A stretch of 53,005 nucleotides of DNA from NCBI GenBank assembly GCA_009781765.1, contig WQVC01000005.1, positions 1-53,005 of the forward strand. The letters are read 5' to 3'. Made by a program: the position numbers and the translations under genes. How positions within the stretch are numbered: the first letter of the stretch is position 1; every line of letters begins with the position of its first letter. Origin of the DNA: Defluviitaleaceae bacterium (GTDB taxonomy: Bacteria; Bacillota; Clostridia; Lachnospirales; WQUN01). Shown here piece after piece: positions 8,022 to 16,008 of the stretch. The notes beneath the pieces are model-generated. The model saw only the letters and a program-made list of their open reading frames with translations, had not been told where the DNA came from and did no database searches.

Positions 8022-9410
8022 ATGATTCACTGCTTTGAAATCGGAGAGCGCAATTTAGTTCTTGATGTAAACAGCGGCGCGTTACACAGTGTTGACGACG
8101 CCGCTTTTTACGTTCTGAAAAATATGGCCGCCGTTGAGAGTGTTGAAAAATGCCGTGAGCTGCGACGAGTTCGCAGAAAACCGGCGGCCCGGTTTTCGAG
8201 AACGAGCGAATGCGAACGGACAATTTTTCAACACTCCGAAATTCCCGCCGACACCCCCGAATCTTTGCGCCGGGAAATTCGCGAGCTGATTGACGCCGGG
8301 CAGCTCTTCTCACGCGACCGCGCCGATGAAGCTCACGAACACATGCAAAATCGTAACCCGGTTGTGAAGGCACTTTGTTTGCATATCGCCCACGAATGCA
8401 ATTTGCGATGCAAATACTGCTTCGCCGGGCAGGGCAATTATTCCGAAAACGACCGCGGGCTGATGCCTTTCGAAGTCGGCAAAAACGCGATTGACTTTCT
8501 TATTGAAAATTCCGGCACGCGCCGCAACCTCGAAGTCGATTTTTTCGGCGGCGAGCCGATGCTTAATTTTGACGTCGTGAAAAAAATCGTGGCATACGGG
8601 CGCGAACGCGAGGGCGAAAAAAACTTTCGCTTCACTCTCACAACAAACGCCGCGCTGCTCAGCGACGAAAATATTTCGTACATAAACGAAACTTTCGATA
8701 ACGTCGTGCTGTCCCTCGACGGGCGCAAGCACGTTAATGACAATATGCGCCCGTTTGCCGGCGGCGGCGGCAGTTACGATGAAATTCTGCCCCGGATAAA
8801 GGCGTTAGCGGATGCGCGGCAGGGCGCAAATTATTATGTTCGCGGTACGTACACGCGGCACAATCTCGACTTTGCCGCCGACGTACTGCATCTTGCCGAC
8901 GCCGGCTTCAAAAACATTTCCGTCGAACCGGTTGTTGCTCCGGCGGACACGGATTACGCTATTCGCGAGGAAGATTTGCCCGCACTTTTCGCCGAATATG
9001 AAAAACTCGCGCTCGCACTGCTTGCCCGCGAGCGCGAAGGGCGCGGCATCTTTTTTTTCCATTTCGAAACCGACCTCAGCGGCGGCCCGTGCATTGCCAA
9101 GCGCGTAACCGGTTGCGGCGCGGGCGCGGAATATTTGGCGGTAACGCCGTCGGGCAGGCTGTATCCCTGCCATCAGTTTGTTGGCGACGAGAAATTCATG
9201 CTCGACGCCCCCTCCCCCGCTTTCTCCGCAAATCACGTTTTTACAAAACCCGAATGCGCTGCCTGTTGGGCGAAATTTCACTGCGGCGGCGGCTGTTTTG
9301 CCACGGCATATCACATGAACGGCGATATTTCAAAGCCGGATAAAATTTCGTGCGAACTTATGAAAAAGCGCGTTGAGTGCGCGTTGTTTATGTTTGCTGA
9401 ACGTCAATGA
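8022..9410 (+). CDS. scfB: SCIFF radical SAM maturase with in-frame repeat insertion
   Basis: 462 residues; AAGGAG precedes the ATG and overlaps the previous stop region. The radical SAM cluster motif CNLRCKYC lies at about residues 127-134, followed by FFGGEP. A SPASM/twitch region near the C terminus provides extra cysteines (CHQF, CAACWAKFHCGGGC, SC). Its family installs thioether bridges between SCIFF cysteines and threonine alpha carbons. The N-terminal recognition region (LDVNSGALHSVDDAAFYVL) is typical. Residues about 39-72 (ESVEKCRELRRV...TIFQHS) are encoded by a family B repeat and have no place in the family; removal would restore an ordinary protein of about 428 residues. Confidence 0.93.
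   Translation: MIHCFEIGERNLVLDVNSGALHSVDDAAFYVLKNMAAVESVEKCRELRRVRRKPAARFSRTSECERTIFQHSEIPADTPESLRREIRELIDAGQLFSRDRADEAHEHMQNRNPVVKALCLHIAHECNLRCKYCFAGQGNYSENDRGLMPFEVGKNAIDFLIENSGTRRNLEVDFFGGEPMLNFDVVKKIVAYGREREGEKNFRFTLTTNAALLSDENISYINETFDNVVLSLDGRKHVNDNMRPFAGGGGSYDEILPRIKALADARQGANYYVRGTYTRHNLDFAADVLHLADAGFKNISVEPVVAPADTDYAIREEDLPALFAEYEKLALALLAREREGRGIFFFHFETDLSGGPCIAKRVTGCGAGAEYLAVTPSGRLYPCHQFVGDEKFMLDAPSPAFSANHVFTKPECAACWAKFHCGGGCFATAYHMNGDISKPDKISCELMKKRVECALFMFAERQ
8136..8236. repeat. Family B repeat inside scfB coding sequence
   Basis: GAGAGTGTTGAAAAATGCCG at the left and CAATTTTTCAACACTC at the right are inverted ends. The interior matches the intergenic copy at 15895-16003 in opposite orientation, including GTGAGCTGCGACGAGTTCGCAGAAAACCGG (described in parts) and ACGAGCG-ATGCGAACGGAC. 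It is 101 bp; with one flanking base the insertion is 102 bp, so the reading frame is preserved and no stop is created. Confidence 0.85.
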
Positions 9411-9584
9411 AGTTTAGGGGCTACGCAAAACCAAATTGCTGATGTTACGGTTGTTGGTTGGATGGGTTCGGAAGGTCACAGAAATGCAATAATGGGAGAG
9501 GGTACTCCGGCTATGGGGGTAGGCTCGGCAGTCGACCCGGCAAGAGGAACTGTTTTTGTTTATTGGTTTGGTGATGGAAGATAG
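9411..9584 (+). pseudogene. CAP-domain (SCP/PR-1) protein remnant
   Basis: Directly after the scfB stop, and in the same frame, about 57 codons read GATQNQIADVTVVGWMGSEGHR, NAIMGEGTPAMGVGSAVD and FVYWFGDGR before TAG (given here in pieces). GW(M)xSxGHRxxI, then GVG and YWxxxFG, is the C-terminal half of CAP-superfamily domains. There is no start codon or N-terminal half, so this is a 3' fragment of a secreted CAP protein whose upstream part was lost, perhaps when scfB reached this position. Confidence 0.65.
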
Positions 9585-9600
9585 TAGTTTCCTGTACACT

Positions 9601-9630
9601 AAAAAATCGCGCATTCGCGCGATTTTTTTA
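9601..9630. terminator. Bidirectional rho-independent terminator
   Basis: AAAAAATCGCGC/GCGCGATTTTTT stem with an ATTC-type loop and T-runs on both strands. It separates plus-strand scfB/CAP remnant from the convergent minus-strand CBS-ACT gene and liv operon. Confidence 0.85.
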
Positions 9631-9651
9631 TTTTGACTCACTATTTACAAA

Positions 9652-10302
9652 TTACTCAAACTTCCTCACATCCGAAACCTTAATCCCCGCCGCTGCAAGC
9701 GCGGCAACAATTCCGTCGATATCAAGAGTGTCAACCCGCAAAACGATTTCCTGCTCGCCGCCGCCCCTGTCATAATTGCCGATGTGTCCGATATTTACGC
9801 CGGCATCCGCAACAATGCGCGAAATTTTCGCAACAATGCCGACGTCGTTGGCAACGTCAAATGCAAGCCGCGTCCCCTTGTGGTTCACGCCCATCAAACC
9901 GTACAACGCCTTGAAAATATCGGTTTGCGTAATAATTCCGACAAGGGTGCTGTCCGCGCGAATAACCGGCAACGAGCCGACATCGTGAGTGTAAAGCGCG
10001 AGCGCGGCTTCTTCCACAAGACTATCCGGCCCGATTGTGAAAACTTCCTCAAATTTCAACATAACGTCACGAACCTTCGTTCGCGTCATCAGATAATTTA
10101 TTTCATAAACGCTCAACGCCGTCGCCTTTGAAGGTCGCACTTCCGCAAGCAAATTTTCCGAAAGCAAGCCTACAAGCCGCTCTCCGCGCACAACCGGCAA
10201 CACCTTGTGCCGCCTGTCGTGCAAAATTTGAAACGCCTTGTTAAGCGACGCTTCTTCCGTTACGGTTGCGACATCCGTCGTCATCATTTCCGAAATCCGC
10301 AT
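9652..10302 (-). CDS. CBS-ACT domain protein (AcuB-like)
   Basis: 216 residues when started at the ATG of MRISEMM, which has AAAGGTGG at the right distance; an upstream in-frame start has no such site. Two CBS motifs occupy about residues 1-60 (MTTDVATVTEEASLNKAFQIL...LPVV) and 75-135 (VRDVMLKFEEVFTIGPDSLVEEAAL...LPVI). A C-terminal ACT-like domain (about 145-216) has FDVANDVGIVAKISRIVADAGVNIGHI. CBS pairs bind adenosyl ligands and ACT domains bind amino acids. Its place downstream of livF suggests sensing of branched-chain amino acids, but that is inference. Alternative name: acetoin-utilisation AcuB family. Confidence 0.85.
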   Translation of the reverse strand: MRISEMMTTDVATVTEEASLNKAFQILHDRRHKVLPVVRGERLVGLLSENLLAEVRPSKATALSVYEINYLMTRTKVRDVMLKFEEVFTIGPDSLVEEAALALYTHDVGSLPVIRADSTLVGIITQTDIFKALYGLMGVNHKGTRLAFDVANDVGIVAKISRIVADAGVNIGHIGNYDRGGGEQEIVLRVDTLDIDGIVAALAAAGIKVSDVRKFE

Positions 10303-10329
10303 GTAATTTCCACCTTTCTTCACAACGCG

Positions 10330-10424
10330 CACCACGAAAACGTGCAAAGCACGTTTTCACGAGTTTTTGCCCCGCTTTTTCCAAAAAGCGGGCGGGGGTT
10401 CGGGGCGGAGTCCCCGAGATTTCA
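10330..10424. repeat. Family D hairpin cluster, copy 1
   Basis: Consecutive hairpins: GAAAACGTGC/GCACGTTTTC, CCCGCTTTTTCC/AAAAAGCGGG and GGGGCGGAGTCCCC. The same modules recur at 17998-18118, 19190-19345, 21029-21225, 28785-28900, 35617-35790 and 46430-46558. It lies between livF and the CBS-ACT gene and could act as an intraoperon attenuating terminator. Confidence 0.7.
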
Positions 10425-10425
10425 C

Positions 10426-11121
10426 CTACGCCCCTAAATAAGCCTTCCTTACATCATCGTTCGAAATCAATTCGTCGGCACGACCCGAAAGGGCAACAAG
10501 CCCGGTTTCAAGTACATAAGCACGGTCGGAAATCGACAACGCCATGTTCGCGTTCTGCTCAACGAGAAGAATCGTCATGCCGGCGTTGTTGCACTCCTTA
10601 ATTATGCGAAAAATTTCCTTTACCAGAATCGGCGAAAGCCCCATGGACGGCTCGTCCATCAGAAGCATTTTCGGCTTGGACATCAGCGCGCGCCCGATTG
10701 CAAGCATCTGCTGTTCGCCGCCGGAAAGAGTGCCGGCAAGCTGCTTGCGCCGCTCGTAAAGACGGGGAAAAAGCGCGAAAATTTCCTGATAATCGGCGGA
10801 TTTAGCCTTGTGCAAATACGCGCCCATGGCGAGATTTTCGCGCACGGTCATTTTTGCAAATACGCGCCGCCCCTCCGGCACCTGAACAAGCCCCTGCGCA
10901 ATAATTTTGTGCGCGGGCGTTGCCGAAATTTCGTTTGTCAAGAATTCGACGCTGCCGTCGGCGGCCTTTAAAAGCCCGGAAATTGCGTGCATAATCGTGG
11001 TTTTGCCGGCCCCGTTCGCGCCGATAAGCGACACGATTTCGCCCTCGTTTACATGAAAAGAAACGCCGCGAACGGCGGTAATTGCCCCGTATGATACGTG
11101 CAAATTCGAAACTTTTAACAT
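10426..11121 (-). CDS. livF: Branched-chain amino-acid ABC transporter ATPase LivF
   Basis: 231 residues, normal for LivF. Walker A GANGAGKT, Q-loop LVQVPEGRRVFAKMTVRENL, signature LSGGEQQML and Walker B MLLMDEPSMGL are all present, followed by the H-loop region ILLVEQN. The PEGRRVF motif marks LivF rather than LivG. With LivG it powers import of leucine, isoleucine and valine or related solutes through LivH/LivM. It overlaps the end of the HEPN gene by 7 bases, so it is still part of the liv transcript despite the intervening MNT/HEPN pair. Confidence 0.95.
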   Translation of the reverse strand: MLKVSNLHVSYGAITAVRGVSFHVNEGEIVSLIGANGAGKTTIMHAISGLLKAADGSVEFLTNEISATPAHKIIAQGLVQVPEGRRVFAKMTVRENLAMGAYLHKAKSADYQEIFALFPRLYERRKQLAGTLSGGEQQMLAIGRALMSKPKMLLMDEPSMGLSPILVKEIFRIIKECNNAGMTILLVEQNANMALSISDRAYVLETGLVALSGRADELISNDDVRKAYLGA

Positions 11122-11513
11122 TTCGTCGCGCCTTTCTTAAAAAAAGCGTAAATTTTTTCCGCCAATTCCAAAGCCTCGGCGGATTGCGATTCTGTAAGTT
11201 CGAAATATGAGTTGCCCGGATAATTCGTATCGTAATAATAATCCGACAGTTTAGACAAAATGCCGGCGTCCCTGTGCGACAATTCGCGCCAACCAAGCTC
11301 GACGCAACGGTCGTACAAACGCCGCGGCTTATGCAACGACATCAGCTTGTAATCGCTCGAATCGCCGTGCTTTTCGATATATGATTTCAAACATTTTTCA
11401 ACGGCTTGCTCGCAAAATCGCCCGGCGGCACTGTAGTCCGAAAAATCGTGCATGATTCGGGCGCGGGTCAAATCTTTTTCAGCGATATACAAAAAACTGC
11501 CTATCTCTGCCAC
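11115..11513 (-). CDS. HEPN-domain protein
   Basis: 132 residues starting at GTG, overlapping the preceding MNT gene by 13 bases and the livF start by 7. The helical pattern FLYIAEKDLTRARIMHDF, AAGRFCEQAVEKCLKSYIE and LSDYYYDTNYPGN matches PF05168-type HEPN domains, where the last segment is usually YYIPTRYPD. The arginine of that segment is an asparagine here. An RxxxxH sequence occurs in helix 1 (RARIMH) but not at the usual catalytic position, so RNase activity is uncertain. Partnered with an MNT nucleotidyltransferase, it forms a two-gene module of the HEPN/MNT toxin-antitoxin type. Confidence 0.85.
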   Translation of the reverse strand: MAEIGSFLYIAEKDLTRARIMHDFSDYSAAGRFCEQAVEKCLKSYIEKHGDSSDYKLMSLHKPRRLYDRCVELGWRELSHRDAGILSKLSDYYYDTNYPGNSYFELTESQSAEALELAEKIYAFFKKGATKC

Positions 11514-11797
11514 AGCAACACGCCCTCTTTTTTTATTGACGACGACACGTGCAACGGATTTTCATCAATTTTGAAAACATCCGCTTCGACATAGGTGTAC
11601 TCAACATCAGCGCGATGGCGGTCGGCAACTTCGTTAAGCGCGGCGCGATTTATTCGGGCGGCGTCGGTGTGAATCACCGCGATATCAACGTCGCTGAACG
11701 CGGTGGCCGCCCCTCGCGCGTGACTGCCGAACAAGTACAACTCGCGAATACATTCATCCCTGCCGGCGGCGGAAATAATGTCATCGAACAGCGTCAC
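11501..11797 (-). CDS. MNT-type minimal nucleotidyltransferase
   Basis: 98 residues from a GTG start, two bases after the livG stop. The motif GSHARGAATAFSDVDIAV is the GS-x9-DxD signature of minimal nucleotidyltransferases, with a later acidic strand (ADVEYTYVE) that may give the third metal ligand. In characterised HEPN/MNT pairs this protein adenylylates and silences the HEPN RNase. The pair sits inside the liv operon with overlaps or tiny gaps on both sides, implying co-transcription with transporter genes rather than an autonomous promoter. Confidence 0.85.
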   Translation of the reverse strand: MTLFDDIISAAGRDECIRELYLFGSHARGAATAFSDVDIAVIHTDAARINRAALNEVADRHRADVEYTYVEADVFKIDENPLHVSSSIKKEGVLLWQR

Positions 11798-11799
11798 GC

Positions 11800-12558
11800 C
11801 TATTCCCCCAAATACGCCTCGACAACACGCGGATTATTTTTAATTTCGTCGGGAGTGCCGGCGGCAATTATCATGCCGTAATCCAGCACAACCATGCGTT
11901 GGCAAATGCCCATAACGAGCTTCATATCGTGTTCGATTAAGAGAATCGCGATATTAAATTTTTCGCGAATCAGCCGGATTGTATCCATAAGAAGCTGTGT
12001 TTCACTGGGATTCATGCCGGCGGCGGGTTCGTCCAAGAGGAGAAGTTTCGGGTTTGTTGCAAGAGCGCGAGCAATTTCAAGCTGACGTTGCTTGCCGTAG
12101 GGCAAATTCGCGGCGTTTGCGTCGGCGAGGTCCGCCATGTCGAAAACGGAAAGCAGTTCCAACGCAGAATTGTGAATTTCCGTTTCCTCGCGCCAATATG
12201 ACGGCAAGCGCAAAATGCCGCTCAACAAATTATATTTCATGCGGGCGTGAAAAGCGGTTTTCACGTTCTCAACAACGCTCAACCCCTTGAACAGCCGAAT
12301 ATTCTGAAACGTCCGCGCAATTCCCAAATTATTTATATGATACGATTTTTTTCCTGCGATGCTTTTGCCGTCGAAAATAACGTCGCCTTCCGTGGGCGCG
12401 AAAACGCCCGTCAGCAGGTTAAAGCACGTGGTTTTTCCCGCGCCGTTCGGGCCGATAAGACCGACAAGCTCGCTCGGTTCAATTTCGATATTAAATTCCG
12501 ACAGGGCGCGCAAACCGCCGAAATCCACGCCCATGCCTTTCGCTTCCAAAAGTGCCAC
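11800..12558 (-). CDS. livG: Branched-chain amino-acid ABC transporter ATPase LivG
   Basis: 252 residues. Walker A GPNGAGKTT, the LivG-specific IARTFQNIRLFKGLSVVENV, signature region LPYGKQRQLEIARAL (YGxQR in place of SGGQ, as is normal for LivG) and Walker B LLLLDEPAAGMNPSE. The C-terminal NNPRVVEAYLGE is the LivG tail. It starts two bases after livM stops. It works with LivF as the heterodimeric motor of the importer. Confidence 0.95.
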   Translation of the reverse strand: MALLEAKGMGVDFGGLRALSEFNIEIEPSELVGLIGPNGAGKTTCFNLLTGVFAPTEGDVIFDGKSIAGKKSYHINNLGIARTFQNIRLFKGLSVVENVKTAFHARMKYNLLSGILRLPSYWREETEIHNSALELLSVFDMADLADANAANLPYGKQRQLEIARALATNPKLLLLDEPAAGMNPSETQLLMDTIRLIREKFNIAILLIEHDMKLVMGICQRMVVLDYGMIIAAGTPDEIKNNPRVVEAYLGE

Positions 12559-12560
12559 GA

Positions 12561-13571
12561 TTACGCCCTCCCTCCGCGAAATTTTTTGAGAATGTTCTGC
12601 ACAGAAAATTCATACGAACCCATAAGCCCTTTGGGGCGAAAAATCATCATCGCAATAAGAAGCACGGCGTAAACAAGCATTCGCCACAGTTGAAATTCGC
12701 GCAAAAACTCCGGCAGAAGCGTAAGCACAATCGCGGCGATAATCGCGCCGGTAAACGACCCCATTCCGCCCAAAACAACAATAACAAGCAACTCAATTGA
12801 AAAAACGAAATCGAAGTCAAGCGGCTCAATGAAAAACACTTGATGCGCAAAAAGTCCGCCCGCCACGCCGGCAAAAAATGCAGAAATCGTAAAGCCCAAA
12901 ATTTTATAATACACGGTCGAAATGCCGGAAGCCTCAGCGGCAATTTCATCCTCGCGAATGGCAATCATTGCGCGTCCGTGCCGCGAGCGCACGAGGCAAA
13001 CAAGCACCGCAACCGTTATAACCATAACAAAAAATGCCGCCTCGAACGTGGTCAGGCGCGAAACCGTCATGCCCTGCGCACCGCCGGTAGCATTCAAAAG
13101 GCTCGCCAACGGGTACAGGAACGACCCCTCCGAAACGTTGAGAATATTGTTCAAATTAAGCATCAGCGACTGCACGATAAACACAAACGCGAGGGTAATA
13201 ATCGCGATATAATCGCCGCGCAAACGCAGTGCCGGCACACCGATAATTATTCCGGAAACCGCCGCTGCCAAGCCGCCGACAACCAATGCCGCAAGAAGCC
13301 CCGGTGTTCCGGTTGCGCCGATTGCGTTCGCAAAAATCGCCGCAGCATACGCCCCGACGGACATAAACGCCGCGTGCCCGAGCACCAATTGCCCCAAAAA
13401 GCCCGCCGACAAGTTCAGGCTCACGGCCAAAATAATATTTATGCACACCAAAATAATCAGATGCTCGTGGAACGGATTAAAAACGCGGAGCTGCAACAGC
13501 ACAGAAATAACCGCAAAAACCACCAACAAAAGCCCTGCATTTATAAAGTACATTTTAAAGTTCGGCTTCAT
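12561..13571 (-). CDS. livM: Branched-chain amino-acid ABC permease LivM
   Basis: 336 residues with about ten hydrophobic segments. Family signatures are NLSAGFLGQLVLGHAAFMSVGAYAAA near residue 55 (described in parts), LRLRGDYIAIITLAF and the cytoplasmic loop SRHGRAMIAIREDEIAAEASGIS, which contacts the ATPase. The tail RPKGLMGSYEF is typical of LivM. The start is one base from the livH stop, so the membrane subunits are tightly coupled. Confidence 0.95.
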   Translation of the reverse strand: MKPNFKMYFINAGLLLVVFAVISVLLQLRVFNPFHEHLIILVCINIILAVSLNLSAGFLGQLVLGHAAFMSVGAYAAAIFANAIGATGTPGLLAALVVGGLAAAVSGIIIGVPALRLRGDYIAIITLAFVFIVQSLMLNLNNILNVSEGSFLYPLASLLNATGGAQGMTVSRLTTFEAAFFVMVITVAVLVCLVRSRHGRAMIAIREDEIAAEASGISTVYYKILGFTISAFFAGVAGGLFAHQVFFIEPLDFDFVFSIELLVIVVLGGMGSFTGAIIAAIVLTLLPEFLREFQLWRMLVYAVLLIAMMIFRPKGLMGSYEFSVQNILKKFRGGRA

Positions 13572-13572
13572 T

Positions 13573-14454
13573 TTACACCTTCTCCCGCACGGTTTTGCCC
13601 AAAAGTCCGGACGGTTTTATAAGAAGCACAAGAATCAAAATACCGAAAACAACCGCGTCTGACCAAAGCGTTGAAACATACGCGCGGGTGAGGCTTTCAA
13701 TTACGCCGAGCAACAGCCCGCCAAGCATCGCGCCGGGAATAATTCCGATGCCGCCCAACACCGCCGCAACAAACGCCGTCAAACCCATTTGCAACCCCAT
13801 AAACGGCTCAACAAGCGGAAAAGTTGACGCATAAAGCGCACTGCCGACAGCCGCAAGCGCACTTCCGATTGCAAATGTTACGGCAATCGTATTGTTCACA
13901 TTTACGCCCATAAGGCTTGCCGCGCCGGAGTCTTCCGACACTGCCCGCATAGCCTTGCCCATTTTTGTTTTCTTAACAAACAGATGCAACAGCAACATCA
14001 TAAGTGCCGACACGGAAATCGTGATAATTGCCAACCAACTCACCGTAACGTCGCCGAAAAGCGTCACCGAACCTTCCACGCCCAACGACGGAAACGGTCG
14101 CGGGTCCGGCCGAAACGCAACCATGAACGCATTTTGCAAAAACAGGCTCACACCGATTGCCGTAATCAGCGCGCTCAGGCGCGTCGCATTTCGAAGGGGC
14201 TTGTACGCAACTTTTTCCATAAGCACGCCCAAAATCGCGCAGCCCACCATCGCCAGAAAAACCGCAAGCAAAAACGGCACCCCTGCATAGCGTGCCAAAA
14301 AATAAATAATATACGAACCCACCATAATGACATCGCCGTGGGCAAAATTGATGAGCTTAACAATGCCGTAAACCATTGTGTAACCGAGCGCGACGAGGGC
14401 ATATATGCTGCCCGCCGACAAGCCGTTTATCAATTGCGCAATGAATAATTCCAT
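13573..14454 (-). CDS. livH: Branched-chain amino-acid ABC permease LivH
   Basis: 293 residues from MELFIAQLINGLSAGSIYAL, the usual LivH N terminus; an upstream in-frame ATG would add 12 residues encoded by repeat sequence (MCLQVLPPRTSI). LVALGYTMVYGIVKLINFAHGDV and KKTKMGKAMRAVSEDSGAASLMGVNVN (in parts) are family motifs, and the tail IKPSGLLGK fits. No good ribosome-binding site precedes the ATG: the sequence there is the right arm of the repeat at 14468-14551, which may have displaced it and lowered translation. Confidence 0.93.
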   Translation of the reverse strand: MELFIAQLINGLSAGSIYALVALGYTMVYGIVKLINFAHGDVIMVGSYIIYFLARYAGVPFLLAVFLAMVGCAILGVLMEKVAYKPLRNATRLSALITAIGVSLFLQNAFMVAFRPDPRPFPSLGVEGSVTLFGDVTVSWLAIITISVSALMMLLLHLFVKKTKMGKAMRAVSEDSGAASLMGVNVNNTIAVTFAIGSALAAVGSALYASTFPLVEPFMGLQMGLTAFVAAVLGGIGIIPGAMLGGLLLGVIESLTRAYVSTLWSDAVVFGILILVLLIKPSGLLGKTVREKV

Positions 14455-14467
14455 AATAGAGGTTCGC

Positions 14468-14551
14468 GGGGGGAGAACCTGCAAACACATACACCATGCT
14501 TCCGCATTCTCTCGAAGCCGGATACTGCTTGCATTGCCAAGTTCTCCCCCC
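14468..14551. repeat. Composite repeat: family C core in an outer inverted repeat
   Basis: Outer arms GGGGGGAGAACCT and AAGTTCTCCCCCC flank a core containing GCATTCTCTCGAAGCCGGA, the family C right end. The same nesting occurs at 35798-35900 with arms GGGGAGAACCTTT/AAAGGTTCTCCCC. It lies between livJ and livH, immediately upstream of the livH start. Confidence 0.75.
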
Positions 14552-14703
14552 GCATCCCCCTCTCCAAAAAATTTATCCGAAAACCGCGCCCGGCACGGTT
14601 TTCAAGTAGGGGTACAAGGTGACGTTCCCAAGTTGCACGTGCGAGCAGTTCGTTGCAAATGCGCGAACGACCGACTCGCGAGGGTGCGGGGCGAAGCCTC
14701 CGC
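14552..14703. repeat. Hairpin-rich intergenic tract, family D-like
   Basis: Contains ATCCCCCTCTCCAAAAAATTT, an arm pair AAAACCGCGCCCGGCACGGTTTT, GCACGTGC, and GCGAACGACCGACTCGC, ending in GGGGCGAAGCCTCC. This is the same kind of modular hairpin string seen at other family D sites, though more diverged. It sits just after the livJ stop and may reduce transcription into livHMGF, as commonly seen after solute-binding-protein genes. Confidence 0.55.
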
Positions 14704-14706
14704 GTT

Positions 14707-15861
14707 TTATTCGGGAACGAAGCGATGGTACAAACGTGCGACGGTTTCGTCGTCGTCGTTGGTTTCGATTGCGATAATCATAAGCTCCTTAATCGGGTCG
14801 CCGCGGTCGTTGAAGGTAATCGGACCGGTTACGCCGTTAAAGCTGATGTTTTGCATCGCACGAATAATTTCTTCGTTGTCGGTTGAGCCGGCTTCTTCGA
14901 TTGCTTGAGCAAGAATGCCCGCAGCGTCAAAGCCGAGCGCAGCAAATGAATTCGGCGGAACATCGAAACGCTCAGTGTAGCTTTCTACGAAAGCGCGCAC
15001 AACGGGGCTGGGATAGTCCACCGCAAAGTGTGCGCTGAAAAACGCGCCGTCGAGAATCGAGGGGTCGTCCACTACGTTGAATACGCCTTCCCATCCGTCT
15101 GCGCCGAGCAAAGTGGATGTTACGCCGAGTTCACGCACTTGCGCCGCCATGAGCGCTATTACCGGGAAATAATCCGGCAGGAAAAGTACGTCGGCATCGG
15201 TTGCGCGAATTGTTGTAAGTTGGGTGCGGAAGTCAACCGCGCCCGAAATGTACGCTTCGGATGCGACAATTTCGCCGCCCAGAGCTTCGAAATATCTGCG
15301 GAAATTTACCGCCAAACCTTCGGAATATGCCATGCCGGAGTCAAACAAAATTGCGGCGGTTCTTGCTCCGAGATTGTTGTAGGCGAAATTCGCCATATTG
15401 TATGCCTGAAACGCATCAAGGAAACATGCGCGGAAGATGAAATCGCCGAAACTTGTAACATCTTCGTGGGTGGCGGTGGGAGCAATCATGGGGAGACGGT
15501 TTTGAACAGCCGCCGCACCGACCGCATTTGCGGGACCGCTTGTAACCGGCCCGACGATTGCAATTACGTTATCCTGATGCACGAGCCGTTGAAACGACGC
15601 GATAGATACTGCCGGAGTATGCTCGTCGTCGATAAGGAAGTAGTTCACGGGCAAGCCCAAAAGTCCGCCGCGCTCATTGATTTCCTCAAACGCAAGCCTC
15701 GACCCGTTGCTGGACGCAACGCCGAAAACAGACGCTCCGCCCGTAAGCGGCGCGATAATTCCGATACGAATTTCTTCTTCATTTGCACTACCGGGAGTAC
15801 ATGAAAAAATTACAAGCGACACTAACGACAACATACCGAAAAGAACGATTTTTCTTAACAT
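14707..15861 (-). CDS. livJ: Branched-chain amino-acid ABC substrate-binding lipoprotein
   Basis: 384 residues. The N-terminal signal ends in a lipobox VIFSC (acceptor cysteine about residue 25). The mature protein begins with IRIGIIAPLTGGASVFG, followed by AFEEINERGGLLGLPV, IVGPVTSGPANAVGAA and a second lobe, which is the periplasmic-binding-protein type I fold of LivJ/LivK (PF13458). It captures a branched-chain amino acid or related solute outside the membrane and delivers it to LivHM. AGGAGG lies seven bases before the ATG. It is the first gene of the operon, with a family B repeat directly upstream. Confidence 0.93.
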   Translation of the reverse strand: MLRKIVLFGMLSLVSLVIFSCTPGSANEEEIRIGIIAPLTGGASVFGVASSNGSRLAFEEINERGGLLGLPVNYFLIDDEHTPAVSIASFQRLVHQDNVIAIVGPVTSGPANAVGAAAVQNRLPMIAPTATHEDVTSFGDFIFRACFLDAFQAYNMANFAYNNLGARTAAILFDSGMAYSEGLAVNFRRYFEALGGEIVASEAYISGAVDFRTQLTTIRATDADVLFLPDYFPVIALMAAQVRELGVTSTLLGADGWEGVFNVVDDPSILDGAFFSAHFAVDYPSPVVRAFVESYTERFDVPPNSFAALGFDAAGILAQAIEEAGSTDNEEIIRAMQNISFNGVTGPITFNDRGDPIKELMIIAIETNDDDETVARLYHRFVPE

Positions 15862-15894
15862 TTAAAACCTCCTGATAAAAATTTTTTTGTAAGT

Positions 15895-16003
15895 GAGAGT
15901 GCTGAAAAATTGTCCGTTCGCATACGCTCGTTCTCGAAAACCGGCCTGAACCCGCCGGTTTTCTGCGAACTCGTCGCAGCTCACGGCATTTTTCAACACT
16001 CTC
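15895..16003. repeat. Family B palindromic repeat, full-length intergenic copy
   Basis: 109 bp with inverted ends GAGAGTGCTGAAAAATTG and CATTTTTCAACACTCTC. The centre folds as AAAACCGGC/GCCGGTTTT. It is the closest relative of the copy inside scfB. It fills the space between livJ and the restriction endonuclease gene and lies within the likely livJ promoter region. Confidence 0.88.
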
Positions 16004-16008
16004 CCAGT

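Noticed and set aside
12840-13622. 260-codon plus-strand frame opposite livM
   Set aside because: Antisense of a well-supported permease; the translation is basic and lacks any domain.
15862-16008. T-box or amino-acid riboswitch upstream of livJ
   Set aside because: The leader consists of the ribosome-binding site and a family B repeat; no T-box sequence or other known aptamer pattern was recognised.
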